The notes beneath the pieces were generated by a model, which was not told the DNA's origin, searched no databases, and saw only the letters and a program-made list of their open reading frames with translations. From JBGPOS01 sp041488155 (GTDB taxonomy: Bacteria > Chloroflexota > Dehalococcoidia > Tepidiformales > Tepidiformaceae): a stretch of DNA of 15,352 bases. A program made the position numbers and the translations under genes. Location of the stretch: positions 1-15,352 of the forward strand of contig JBGPOS010000079.1 in NCBI GenBank assembly GCA_041488155.1, written 5' to 3'. Shown here in pieces: positions 1 to 6,891 of this stretch. The stretch's first letter is position 1. The number at the start of each line of letters is the position of its first letter.

Positions 1-143
1 CCGGTGAGGCTATCGGTGTCGACGGCCCGGCGCAGGTGGCGGATCTCCATTCGCGCGCGGAAGTGATGACGGGCAAAGAGCCAGAGGGCCCCGACAAGGG
101 CAGCGATCAGCACAAGGCCAAGCGCCAGGAGGTCGTAGATCAA
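1..143 (-). CDS. Membrane-anchored GGDEF protein (putative diguanylate cyclase), N-terminal part only
   Basis: Read on the minus strand from a TTG at 143, the frame gives a short N-terminus, a hydrophobic segment (about residues 2-23, LLALGLVLIAALVGALWLF) and then a basic, helical linker. The last visible residues are DTDSLTG, which matches the D-x-LTG opening of GGDEF diguanylate cyclase domains. The rest, including the GGDEF signature itself, lies outside the window, so catalytic competence cannot be judged. TTG is the only plausible start in this frame, because no ATG, GTG or other TTG is seen upstream, and GAAGG lies 7 bases before it. Family knowledge: GGDEF domains make cyclic di-GMP from two GTP, usually at the inner membrane when a TM segment precedes them. 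The c-di-GMP riboswitch in its leader strengthens the call and implies feedback by the product. A degenerate GGDEF or a GGDEF-EAL fusion is equally possible. Confidence 0.7.
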   Translation of the reverse strand, partial: MIYDLLALGLVLIAALVGALWLFARHHFRARMEIRHLRRAVDTDSLT

Positions 144-283
144 GGGGCGACCTTCGGCTTTGAGGGGCTGTGCGGCTGGTAGACAAGGGGAATCCGAGCT
201 GGTTCGGGAAGGCGAAGGGCATCGTAAACGATGGCTGCTGGCGGCATTACGCAAGACCTCAAGTGACTGAAGCCTTCGCGTTT

Positions 284-361
284 CGGCAGCCCGGCTGTCG
301 TGCCCCGGTGGGGTTTAGACCCGTAGCTTTGCGTCACCGGCTTTCGCCGGGTTTGCCGTTT
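284..361 (-). ncRNA. Cyclic di-GMP-I riboswitch (GEMM-I)
   Basis: The minus strand from about 361 to 284 carries the GEMM-I signature in order: GGCAAACC (357-350), a hairpin CCGGC-GAAA-GCCGG closed by a GNRA tetraloop, then GACGCAAAGC, then GGGTCTAAACC, and finally a second hairpin CGACAG-CCGGG-CTGCCG (300-284). These are the conserved blocks of the class I c-di-GMP aptamer, where the GAAA loop docks into the receptor around CTAAACC. The aptamer sits about 140 bases upstream of the TTG of the minus-strand GGDEF gene, so it most likely controls that gene. No run of T after a competing hairpin is visible, so a translational or Rho-dependent mechanism is more likely than an intrinsic terminator. 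The switch direction (ON or OFF) cannot be read from the sequence. Confidence in the aptamer is high; exact ends are approximate. Confidence 0.93.
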
Positions 362-379
362 CGTCCGGACGAGGTCAAC

Positions 380-410
380 GCGCCCGTCTTCGGGGCGCAC
401 ACCGACAATA
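380..410 (-). promoter_or_regulatory. Possible promoter and hairpin ahead of the riboswitch
   Basis: Between the zinc-ribbon stop and the aptamer, the minus strand has a TATTGT box (410-405) that could be the -10 of the riboswitch transcript, giving a start near 398. Just downstream is a perfect 6-bp hairpin, GCGCCC/GGGCGC (380-398), with a 7-base loop and no T tract. It could instead end the zinc-ribbon transcript. No good -35 was found, so it is also possible that the riboswitch is transcribed by read-through from the zinc-ribbon gene. Confidence 0.3.
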
Positions 411-415
411 GCGGT

Positions 416-676
416 TTAGGAGGCGCGCCGCCGTGGCCAACCGGTGGACAACGGGAGGGGGATTGGTGTCAGGTCGGTGTCTGCTGAGCCCTGGGCGCGC
501 AGGGAGACAGCGGGGCGGGCTGAGAGGCTCGCACAGGCGGGGCAGCGGGGAATGCGGGTAACACGTGGGGTCTGAGCGAAGTGGAAGCGCGCCGAGCAAT
601 CGTCGCATTCCATGCGGAGGAACATCTTGCCTTCCGCGAACTTCGGATTGACCCGCTGGCGTCCGTTCGACTCCAC
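416..676 (-). CDS. Small zinc-ribbon protein
   Basis: An 86-residue product starts at GTG 676, chosen because AGGAG (690-686) lies 9 bases upstream. The same frame is open further upstream but has no ribosome-binding site there. The protein carries two Cys-x2-Cys knuckles, ECDDC and RCPAC, about 20 residues apart, separated by an aromatic segment (RFHFAQT). This is the spacing of a small zinc ribbon, as in FmdB-like or rubredoxin-fold nucleic-acid-binding proteins. The C-terminal 35 residues are Pro/Arg/Ser-rich and look disordered. It lies upstream of and parallel to the riboswitch and GGDEF gene, and divergent from argF. I do not recognise a named family, and the function is unknown. A later start at the ATG preceded by GGAAGG would keep both knuckles. 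It could be a chance frame, but the two CxxC pairs and the SD support a real gene. Confidence 0.6.
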   Translation of the reverse strand: MESNGRQRVNPKFAEGKMFLRMECDDCSARFHFAQTPRVTRIPRCPACASLSARPAVSLRAQGSADTDLTPIPLPLSTGWPRRRAS

Positions 677-770
677 TTTCGACTGCTCCTGCTTCAAGTA
701 ACGACTACCGGGCGCCGAAATGAAGGTCGCAAAGATGAAGCTGAGGCGACGAGGAGCCACCTGCGAGCGA

Positions 771-786
771 TGGTATACTCTCAAGC
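771..786 (+). promoter_or_regulatory. Extended -10 promoter of argF, probably leaderless
   Basis: TG-G-TATACT (771-779) is a near-perfect extended -10 element. It ends 7 bases before the ATG of argF at 787, so transcription should begin at or within a base of the start codon. No Shine-Dalgarno sequence is present. The -35 region (around 751-756) has no good match, which is normal for extended -10 promoters. The same geometry recurs before the HEAT-repeat gene at 6908. Confidence 0.65.
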
Positions 787-1722
787 ATGAGAGATGGCCT
801 CCGGCATCTCCTCTCCGCTGCCGATCTGAGCGGGGAGGAGATTTCATTTCTGCTCGACGCGGCCTCGTCGCTGAAGCGGGCGCCTCAACGGCTGCTCGAA
901 GGCAAGCAACTCGCGCTGCTGTTCGAAAAGCCTTCGCTGCGCACGCGCGTTAGCTTCCAGGTAGCGATGCGGCACCTCGGCGGCGAAACAATCTACCTTG
1001 CCCCGCAGGAAGTCGGGCTGGGGGAGCGGGAAGCGATTAAGGACGTGGCGCGCGTCCTGGGGCGGTACGTCGACATCGTGGCTGTCCGGACCTTCGGGCA
1101 GAGCATCGTCGAGGAGTACGCACGGTATTCGACGATCCCCGTGATCAATGCCCTGACGAACGAAGAGCACCCGTGCCAGGCCCTGGCTGATCTGCTGACA
1201 GTCCGTGAGAAGCTGGGCGACCTGCATGGGCGGTCGTTGGCGTTCGTGGGCGATGGCAACAATGTATCGGGGAGCCTGATCCTGACCGCTACCTCCCTGG
1301 GCATGGACGTGCGGATGGCATCACCCCCCGGCTATATGCTGCCCGAAGCCGTGATATCAGAGGCGAGCGCGCGGGCCAGTGACAGCGGAGGTCGACTCAC
1401 GCTCGTCACTGATCCTGTGGAGGCGGTGAGTGGGGCCGAGGTGCTCTATACCGACGTCTGGGTTTCGATGGGCCAGGAGCGGGAGGCGGAGCGGCGGCGG
1501 ATCGACTTCGGCAACTATCAACTCAACCAGGCTCTCGTGGCCAGAGCGGCTCCGGGCGCGCTCATCATGCACGACCTGCCGGCGCATCGCGGCGAGGAAA
1601 TCACCGAGGAAGTCATCGAGAGCGAACATGCGATTGTGTTCGACCAGGCTGAGAACAGGGTCTGGGCGCAGGCCGCGACGGTTGCGTTCCTGCTGGGAGT
1701 CGCCGGAGAGATTTCGGTCTGA
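787..1722 (+). CDS. argF: Ornithine carbamoyltransferase
   Basis: This 311-residue protein is the usual length for the OTC family, which joins carbamoyl phosphate and ornithine to give citrulline in cytosolic arginine synthesis. The carbamoyl-phosphate loop is visible as FEKPSLRTR (residues 46-54), and the second phosphate-binding motif as HPCQ (128-131). The ornithine-binding loop is D-VW-VSMG, and the C-terminal loop is HDLPAHRGEE starting at H262. OTC normally has HCLP in that last loop, where the Cys contacts ornithine; here Asp (D263) replaces it. The SMG loop and HPCQ point to OTC rather than aspartate carbamoyltransferase. An acetyl- or succinyl-ornithine transcarbamylase is less likely but not excluded. 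The ATG at 787 follows the extended -10 directly and gives the full N-terminal domain. No other arg genes are nearby. A 65-base gap separates it from cdaA. Confidence 0.93.
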   Translation: MRDGLRHLLSAADLSGEEISFLLDAASSLKRAPQRLLEGKQLALLFEKPSLRTRVSFQVAMRHLGGETIYLAPQEVGLGEREAIKDVARVLGRYVDIVAVRTFGQSIVEEYARYSTIPVINALTNEEHPCQALADLLTVREKLGDLHGRSLAFVGDGNNVSGSLILTATSLGMDVRMASPPGYMLPEAVISEASARASDSGGRLTLVTDPVEAVSGAEVLYTDVWVSMGQEREAERRRIDFGNYQLNQALVARAAPGALIMHDLPAHRGEEITEEVIESEHAIVFDQAENRVWAQAATVAFLLGVAGEISV

Positions 1723-1742
1723 GGCCGCCGCTGACCATCGAG

Positions 1743-1765
1743 GCGGTATCATTGGGAGAACCGCC
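1743..1765 (+). promoter_or_regulatory. Possible cdaA promoter within an inverted repeat
   Basis: The argF-cdaA gap (1723-1787) contains TATCAT (1747-1752), a fair -10 box that would give a leader of about 29 bases. The box lies inside a 6-bp inverted repeat, GGCGGT/ACCGCC (1743-1748 and 1760-1765). No T tract follows, so it is not a convincing terminator. No Shine-Dalgarno precedes the cdaA ATG. Read-through from argF is an equally good explanation for cdaA expression. Confidence 0.3.
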
Positions 1766-1787
1766 GCTGCGGCGCCTCCGTTGATTC

Positions 1788-2612
1788 ATGCCTGACTTCA
1801 ACCACTTCCGTGACATCCTGAGCCAGTTCAGGGCGTCGAGCGCCATCGACGTCCTGCTGATCGCAGTGGTCATTTTTTGGACGCTTCGATTGCTGAGCGG
1901 AACGCGAGCGATGTCTCAGTTGCGGGGCGCGCTGGCGTTGCTCCTGGCGGCGGTCGTGCTCGGGCGCCTCTTCGATCTCAAGGTCATCAACTTTCTTGTA
2001 GATAACTCATTCACGGCGCTGCTGATCGGGGCCGCCATCGTCTTCCAGCCAGAGATCAGGCGGGCGCTGGACCGGCTTGGCCGGACGGGGCTGCGAGGGT
2101 GGCTGAACCGGCCGCAATTTGAAGAGGTGATCGACTCGGTGGTCAAGGCGGCGGGGCGGATGTCGGCTGAGCGCCACGGAGGCCTGTTCGTGTTGGAGCG
2201 TGACACCGGCTTACAGGACGTCATCGAGACCGGCATCCCCGTGGACGCGCGAATTTCACCTGAACTGTTGGCCGGGATCTTCTATCCGAACTCCCCGTTG
2301 CACGACATGGCGGTAGTCCTGCGCGACGAGCGAGTGGTGGCCGCGGGCTGTGTACTGCCGCTGACGACGGACCTGCGAAGCGGACAGCGCAACCTCGGGA
2401 CGCGTCATCGCGCGGCGATCGGCATCACCGAGCAAACTGACGCGCTATCCGTAGTGGTTTCTGAGGAAACGGGGACTATCAGCGTCGCGCTGGCTGGTCG
2501 ATTGACTCACGTGGCGGACGAAAGACGGCTACGGGTGGTGCTGGAGTGGCTTCTCGACCCAGCCGCTGCGGCAGCCGGCGCGCGTAATGGGGCCGCGGGT
2601 GTGCCAGTATGA
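1788..2612 (+). CDS. cdaA: Diadenylate cyclase (c-di-AMP synthase, CdaA type)
   Basis: This 274-residue membrane enzyme makes cyclic di-AMP from two ATP. Three hydrophobic segments lie in residues 20-90, then comes the characteristic junction FQPEIRRALDRLGR and the DisA_N cyclase domain (about 105-245). The RHR motif is present as GTRHRAAIGI (R206-H207-R208), followed by TDALSVVVSEETG. The other hallmark, DGA, reads DMA here (D173-M174-A175), so the invariant glycine is replaced by a bulky methionine. Asp173, the metal and catalytic residue, is kept. The next gene encodes a YbbR-domain protein, the known partner (CdaR) of CdaA; its stop overlaps that gene's ATG by four bases. glmM, which often completes this operon, is not in the window. 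The identification is firm; whether activity is normal with DMA is open. Confidence 0.95.
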   Translation: MPDFNHFRDILSQFRASSAIDVLLIAVVIFWTLRLLSGTRAMSQLRGALALLLAAVVLGRLFDLKVINFLVDNSFTALLIGAAIVFQPEIRRALDRLGRTGLRGWLNRPQFEEVIDSVVKAAGRMSAERHGGLFVLERDTGLQDVIETGIPVDARISPELLAGIFYPNSPLHDMAVVLRDERVVAAGCVLPLTTDLRSGQRNLGTRHRAAIGITEQTDALSVVVSEETGTISVALAGRLTHVADERRLRVVLEWLLDPAAAAAGARNGAAGVPV

Positions 2613-3922
2613 ACCGGATCGGGCGTTCGGCGACGTCCTCCGGGCGGCTTGTCCTCGACCTCGGCCGGAAGGGTGTGTCGAACGTCCACAGCCATTGGGC
2701 ACTCGCTGCGTTCAGTTTCGTGGCCGCGTTCGGAGTCTGGTTTGCCCTTCAGGACGTCGAGAATCCACGTGTAACGGGGGTGGCTCCAGTTGGCGAGAAC
2801 GATCCGCTCGTGCGGGTGGAAGCCGTCAACGTCCCAGACGGATACCTCGTGGTCGATCTCCAGTCGATCCAGGTTCGAGTAGAGGCGAGGGAGCGGGACC
2901 TACCTCAGTTACGGGCCGGGGATTTCAAAGCGACGGTCAATGTCTCCAACATCGACCCTGGATCGACCGTGAGCCGCCCGGTTCAGGTTGAGTCACGACG
3001 TGACGGTGTGAGCGTCGTGGGTGCGATTCCCGCCAGCGTCCAGGTAACGTTGAAGAAGGCTGAAGTCCGGGAAGTGCCGGTGCAGATAAACCGCACGGGC
3101 GTGCTGCCTGCCGGCTACGAGGAGACCGATTCCCCCTCGGTCGACCCGCCGTTTGTGGAGATTCGAGGATTGCCGGAGCTCGTAGCGAGCGTAAAGTCGG
3201 TTGACGTCGACGTGAATCTCAGCGGCGCGCGCGACGCCACGGTGGTGCTTGAAGGCGACCTCGTGGCGAGGACACAGGCAGGCACGGGCAACGCCGTGGC
3301 CGTAGCTCTTTCGCAATCTCGGGCGAAGGTGACCTTCCGGATCAAGCAGACACTCGCCCAGCGGACAGTCGCGCTCTCACCTTCGATCGTGGGATCACCT
3401 GCAGCCGGGTACCTTGTGGCCAACGTCTCAATCGAGCCGCCCGTGGTTGTCGTCACGGGGGTGAAGGCGTTCGTCGACAGCTTGCAGCAACTAACGATCG
3501 AGAAGCTCGACGTGACGGGCGCGACGCGGAACATCACCCAGACGCGACAGATAGAGCGCCCGTCGAACGTTTCGACGGAACGCCAGACGGTCGTGGTGCG
3601 GGTTGAGATCAGGCCGATTGATTGCGGCGGAAGCCAGCCCGCTACCCCCTGTGGCTGGGCTTCGGTGGCCCTCGCCCCGCTCTTCGAATTCCCGCTGGGG
3701 CTGACCGCAGAGCCGGGGGTGTACATCGTCCAGGTGAGGGTCTCGGGACCTCTCGCTACGCTGGCGACGCTGAAGCCGAGCGACTTCAAAGCGACGGTTT
3801 CGCTGATCGGCGGATCCGCGGGAACCGGTCTTTATCCGGTGACGGTTGTGCCGCCCGCCGGAGTGAAGGTGGAAGGCGTGGACGCGCTGATTGTGGTCCT
3901 TCACCCAGTGCCCGTCCCATGA
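2609..3922 (+). CDS. YbbR-domain protein (CdaR-like regulator of CdaA)
   Basis: A 437-residue protein with a short cytoplasmic N-terminus, one membrane anchor (about residues 31-47, LAAFSFVAAFGVWFAL) and a long extracytoplasmic part made of beta-rich YbbR repeats. Repeat-like stretches recur, for example LRAGDFKATVNVS near residue 105 and LKPSDFKATVSLI near 395. At least four repeats of about 85-90 residues fit the length. In Firmicutes the equivalent protein binds CdaA in the membrane and tunes its c-di-AMP output. Direct neighbourhood and the ATGA overlap with cdaA support the same role here. Its own stop overlaps the der start, again as ATGA. It lacks any catalytic motif. Proline and valine are abundant, as expected for an extracytoplasmic beta protein. 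Confidence 0.88.
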   Translation: MNRIGRSATSSGRLVLDLGRKGVSNVHSHWALAAFSFVAAFGVWFALQDVENPRVTGVAPVGENDPLVRVEAVNVPDGYLVVDLQSIQVRVEARERDLPQLRAGDFKATVNVSNIDPGSTVSRPVQVESRRDGVSVVGAIPASVQVTLKKAEVREVPVQINRTGVLPAGYEETDSPSVDPPFVEIRGLPELVASVKSVDVDVNLSGARDATVVLEGDLVARTQAGTGNAVAVALSQSRAKVTFRIKQTLAQRTVALSPSIVGSPAAGYLVANVSIEPPVVVVTGVKAFVDSLQQLTIEKLDVTGATRNITQTRQIERPSNVSTERQTVVVRVEIRPIDCGGSQPATPCGWASVALAPLFEFPLGLTAEPGVYIVQVRVSGPLATLATLKPSDFKATVSLIGGSAGTGLYPVTVVPPAGVKVEGVDALIVVLHPVPVP

Positions 3923-5265
3923 GTGCAGCTGTGGGGACGCTCCCGCGGGTTGTGATCGTGGGGAGGCCGAACGTCGGCAAATCCTCGCTGTTCAACCGGG
4001 TCGTCGGGGAGCGAAGGGCGATTGTCGAAGAAGAAGCTGGTACGACGCGGGATCGGGTGGAGGCAGACGTGGAGTGGCTCGACCGCCGGTTTCGCTTGAT
4101 CGACACCGGCGGGTTCGAGACCGCTCTCGAGAACGTCTACGCGGCCCAGATCGTCGAGCAGATCCGGACGGCGATGGCGAGCGCAGCGCTGATCATTCTC
4201 TGCCTGGATGCGAAGGACGGGTTGACTACCAGCGATTACGACATCATCGACGTCATCCGACGCGCTGCCGTCCCGGTGATTGTGGTGGCGACCAAGGCAG
4301 ACAACGAGCGACGAGAAGCCACGGGCATCGCCGATGCTTCTGGGTTGGGGCTGGGAGAAGCGCTCCCGGTAAGCGCTTTGCACGACATAAACGTCGGATT
4401 GATGTTGGACGAGGTCGTACGCCGCTTGCCAGAGAGCGGCGCGACGGTCGAGTCGAACCGGGTCCGGATTGCGATCATCGGGCGACCCAACGTCGGAAAG
4501 TCGGCGCTTCTCAACGCAATCTTGGGAGAGCAGCGGGTAATCGTCAGCGAAGTTCCCGGGACCACGCGAGACGCGATTGACTCAGACGTTGAGACACCGG
4601 AGGGGGCGTTCACGCTCATCGACACCGCCGGGGTCCGCAAACCGGGCAAACTGGGGCAGGGAGTTGAGCTTCACTCGGTCATGCGGACCAGGACGGCGGT
4701 GGAGCGTTGCGACGTCGCGGTGCTGGTGGTCGACGGAACGGAGGGGGTGACCGCGCAGGATGCGCACATCGCCGGGCTGGCGATCGAGGCTTCGAAAGGC
4801 CTGATTGTGGCGGTGAACAAGATAGACCTCTGGGAGGACGCCGCGGAGCGCCGAGAGTGGGCCGACCGGCAAATGCGTGGAAGGCTGCAATTCGTCCCCT
4901 GGGCGATGGTCACGTTCATTTCGGCCCTGGAGGCGAAGGGCCTTGGGCGGCTACTCGAGCTCGCAACCCAGGCGATGGAGTCTCGACGGCGCAGGGTGCC
5001 GACGGCCGAGCTCAACGCGCAACTGACACGGGCGATCCGCGACCATGTGCCACCGCTTATCAGGAACCGGCGATTCAAGCTGCTGTACGCGACGCAAACC
5101 GACATCGAACCGCCGACATTCGTGCTGTTCGTGAACGACCCGGCCCTGCTGCACTTCAGTTATCGACGGTATCTCGAGCGGACGATTCGGGAAGCCTGGG
5201 ACTTCGAGGGAACGTCCATCCGGCTGGTGTTCAGGGCGAGGAGCGGGGATGATGCGCGACCATGA
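3919..5265 (+). CDS. der: Ribosome-assembly GTPase Der (EngA)
   Basis: A 448-residue protein with the unique Der layout: two tandem GTPase domains followed by a KH-like domain. Domain 1 shows GRPNVGKS (15-22), DTGG (62-65) and a G4 element reading TKAD (125-128) instead of the usual NKxD. Domain 2 shows GRPNVGKS (188-195), DTAG (235-238) and a standard NKID (300-303). The KH-like C-terminus spans about 350-448 (for example NRRFKLLYATQ and FVNDPALLHFSYRRYLE). Der acts in late maturation of the 50S subunit and is essential in the bacteria tested. The ATG at 3919 was chosen because it overlaps the ybbR stop and sits just before the first G motif; the open frame upstream lies inside ybbR. Its stop overlaps the plsY start by four bases. 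Confidence 0.96.
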   Translation: MSAAVGTLPRVVIVGRPNVGKSSLFNRVVGERRAIVEEEAGTTRDRVEADVEWLDRRFRLIDTGGFETALENVYAAQIVEQIRTAMASAALIILCLDAKDGLTTSDYDIIDVIRRAAVPVIVVATKADNERREATGIADASGLGLGEALPVSALHDINVGLMLDEVVRRLPESGATVESNRVRIAIIGRPNVGKSALLNAILGEQRVIVSEVPGTTRDAIDSDVETPEGAFTLIDTAGVRKPGKLGQGVELHSVMRTRTAVERCDVAVLVVDGTEGVTAQDAHIAGLAIEASKGLIVAVNKIDLWEDAAERREWADRQMRGRLQFVPWAMVTFISALEAKGLGRLLELATQAMESRRRRVPTAELNAQLTRAIRDHVPPLIRNRRFKLLYATQTDIEPPTFVLFVNDPALLHFSYRRYLERTIREAWDFEGTSIRLVFRARSGDDARP

Positions 5266-5888
5266 TCGGCAGCTACGTGGGTACTGCGTTGATCGGATAC
5301 CTGGTTGGGTCTATCCCGTCAGGACTGGTCGTAGGGTACATCTGGCTGCGGCGCGACATTCGAAAGTCCGGGAGCGGCGTAACGGGCACGACGAACGTCC
5401 TGCGCACTGCGGGAAGGCTTGCGGCGGGGATCGTGCTCATCGCGGACATCGGCAAGGGGGTCGGTCCGGCGTTGCTGGGGCGGTTCGCGTTCGACGATGA
5501 CGGGGCTGCCGCCGCAGGCGCCGCGGCGGCGATCGTGGGCCACGTATGGCCGGTGTTCGCTGGATTCCGGGGCGGGCGTGGAGTGGCGACGGCGTTCGGG
5601 GGTGTCCTTGGGTTGGCGCCGCTGGTGGCGCTCGTTTTCCCGCTGATCGCGCTTGCGCTGGTGGTCCCGACGCGATACGTGTCGCTGATGTCCGTGGTGG
5701 GGACACCACTTTCGGCGGGCGTCGTCGTGGTCGCAGCGGCTCTAGGGTGGGAACCATGGGCGTTTGGGTTCTACGCGCTGTTCGCGGTGGCGGTGGTCGA
5801 ATACCGGCACATTCCGAACATCAGGCGGCTGTTGGCCGGGACGGAACCGCGCATCGGGCAGGGCGGCGATAGAGCCGCAGCGGGCTGA
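5262..5888 (+). CDS. plsY: Acyl-phosphate:glycerol-3-phosphate acyltransferase PlsY
   Basis: A 208-residue polytopic membrane protein, typical in length for PlsY. It transfers an acyl group from acyl phosphate to glycerol-3-phosphate, giving lysophosphatidic acid. All three family motifs are seen: GSIPSG (16-21) with DIRKSGSGVTGTTN (32-45), then DIGKGVGP (62-69), then GHVWPVFAGFRGGRGVAT (93-110). The first motif differs from the common SGNxGATN form at V40, T41 and T43, and Arg replaces Lys in GGKG. The serine, the arginine and the two glycine-rich loops are retained. About five hydrophobic segments are present. It starts inside the der stop codon (ATGA) and is followed 5 bases later by gpsA, which makes its substrate. 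Function is secure; the substitutions are probably lineage-specific. Confidence 0.94.
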   Translation: MIGSYVGTALIGYLVGSIPSGLVVGYIWLRRDIRKSGSGVTGTTNVLRTAGRLAAGIVLIADIGKGVGPALLGRFAFDDDGAAAAGAAAAIVGHVWPVFAGFRGGRGVATAFGGVLGLAPLVALVFPLIALALVVPTRYVSLMSVVGTPLSAGVVVVAAALGWEPWAFGFYALFAVAVVEYRHIPNIRRLLAGTEPRIGQGGDRAAAG

Positions 5889-5893
5889 GCAGC

Positions 5894-6889
5894 GTGGGCA
5901 ATTTCGTTGTGGTGGGCGCGACATCGTGGGGGACCACGCTCGCCTGGCTGCTGGCCCGAAACGGGCATTCGGTCTCGCTCCTGGTACGTGACTCGGATGA
6001 GGCGGCGCGGGTCGAGGCGCGGCGCGGCATCGCTCGCCTGCCGGAAGTGGTGCTGCCGTCCGGGGTGGTCGTGCAGGCGAGGGAGACCCAGGCTGGCAGA
6101 TTCGACGGATATGTCGTGGCGGTCCCGGCGCAGTCCTTTCGGAACGCGTGTGCATCGCTCAGCGATGCGAAAGGTACTCCGGTGTTATCGGCCGCGAAGG
6201 GGCTCGAACAGGGCAGCGGGCAGCGCATGAGCGAAGTGCTGATGGAGTCGGGGTGGCAGCGCGAAGCGGTGTCGGCGCTGTCAGGGCCGAACCTGGCTCA
6301 CGAGATAGCACGGGGGTTGCCGGCGGCGGCGGTGGTCGCGTCCCGATCGATGGCGATGGCCAAGACGTGGCAATCCGCGCTTTCGGGAGGGGCGTTCCGG
6401 GTATACGCATCAGATGACGTCGTTGGGGTGGAGTTGGGTGGAGCACTGAAGAATGTGATCGCGATCGCGGCCGGAGCGGCTGCGGGGCTCGGCTTCGGGA
6501 CGAACGCGGTGGCCGCGCTTGTGACTCGCGGGTTGGCCGAAATAACGAGGCTCGGCGAGGCGATGGGAGCGCGACCGGCGACGTTCCTCGGGTTGGCCGG
6601 CGTTGGCGACCTCGCCGCGACGTGCTTTTCGCCCTTGAGCCGCAACCACCAACTCGGGGAGCTGTTGGCGCGCGGCGCCACAGTGCGAGCAGCGCTCGAT
6701 GAGATTGGGGAGACTGTCGAAGGCGCCGCGACGGCTTCAGTCGCCCTTGAACTTGGACGAGCTGCAGGCGTTGAGATGCCTATCACGGAGCAGGTGTGCG
6801 CGGTACTCGAGGGAGCCACCACGGTCTTGGAAGCGGTGACGGCATTGCTCGGCCGGCCGCTGCGGGCTGAAATCGAGCCGCGAGCGTGA
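5894..6889 (+). CDS. gpsA: NAD(P)H-dependent glycerol-3-phosphate dehydrogenase
   Basis: A 331-residue cytosolic enzyme that reduces dihydroxyacetone phosphate to sn-glycerol-3-phosphate for phospholipid synthesis. The N-terminal Rossmann fold begins VVVGATSWGTTLA, where GpsA normally has GAGSWGT; the second glycine of GxGxxG is Thr10. Further family motifs are SAAKGLEQG, SGPNLAHEIARGLPAA, the catalytic-lysine motif LGGALKNVIAIAAG (K186) and the C-terminal DLAATCFSPLSRNHQLG. Start is GTG 5894, 5 bases after the plsY stop; no strong SD is seen, so translation may depend on coupling. Pairing with plsY is functionally coherent because PlsY uses its product. The Thr in the nucleotide loop may affect NADH versus NADPH preference, or may simply be normal in this lineage. 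Confidence 0.95.
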   Translation: MGNFVVVGATSWGTTLAWLLARNGHSVSLLVRDSDEAARVEARRGIARLPEVVLPSGVVVQARETQAGRFDGYVVAVPAQSFRNACASLSDAKGTPVLSAAKGLEQGSGQRMSEVLMESGWQREAVSALSGPNLAHEIARGLPAAAVVASRSMAMAKTWQSALSGGAFRVYASDDVVGVELGGALKNVIAIAAGAAAGLGFGTNAVAALVTRGLAEITRLGEAMGARPATFLGLAGVGDLAATCFSPLSRNHQLGELLARGATVRAALDEIGETVEGAATASVALELGRAAGVEMPITEQVCAVLEGATTVLEAVTALLGRPLRAEIEPRA

Positions 6890-6891
6890 GG

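Noticed and set aside
170..487. Plus-strand frame of 105 residues across the riboswitch
   Set aside because: It covers a structured RNA on the other strand and shows no ribosome-binding site or domain.
3622..3918. N-terminal extension of Der by 99 residues
   Set aside because: The extension overlaps the ybbR coding region and has no family similarity. ATG 3919, in the ATGA overlap, sits just before the first GTPase motif.
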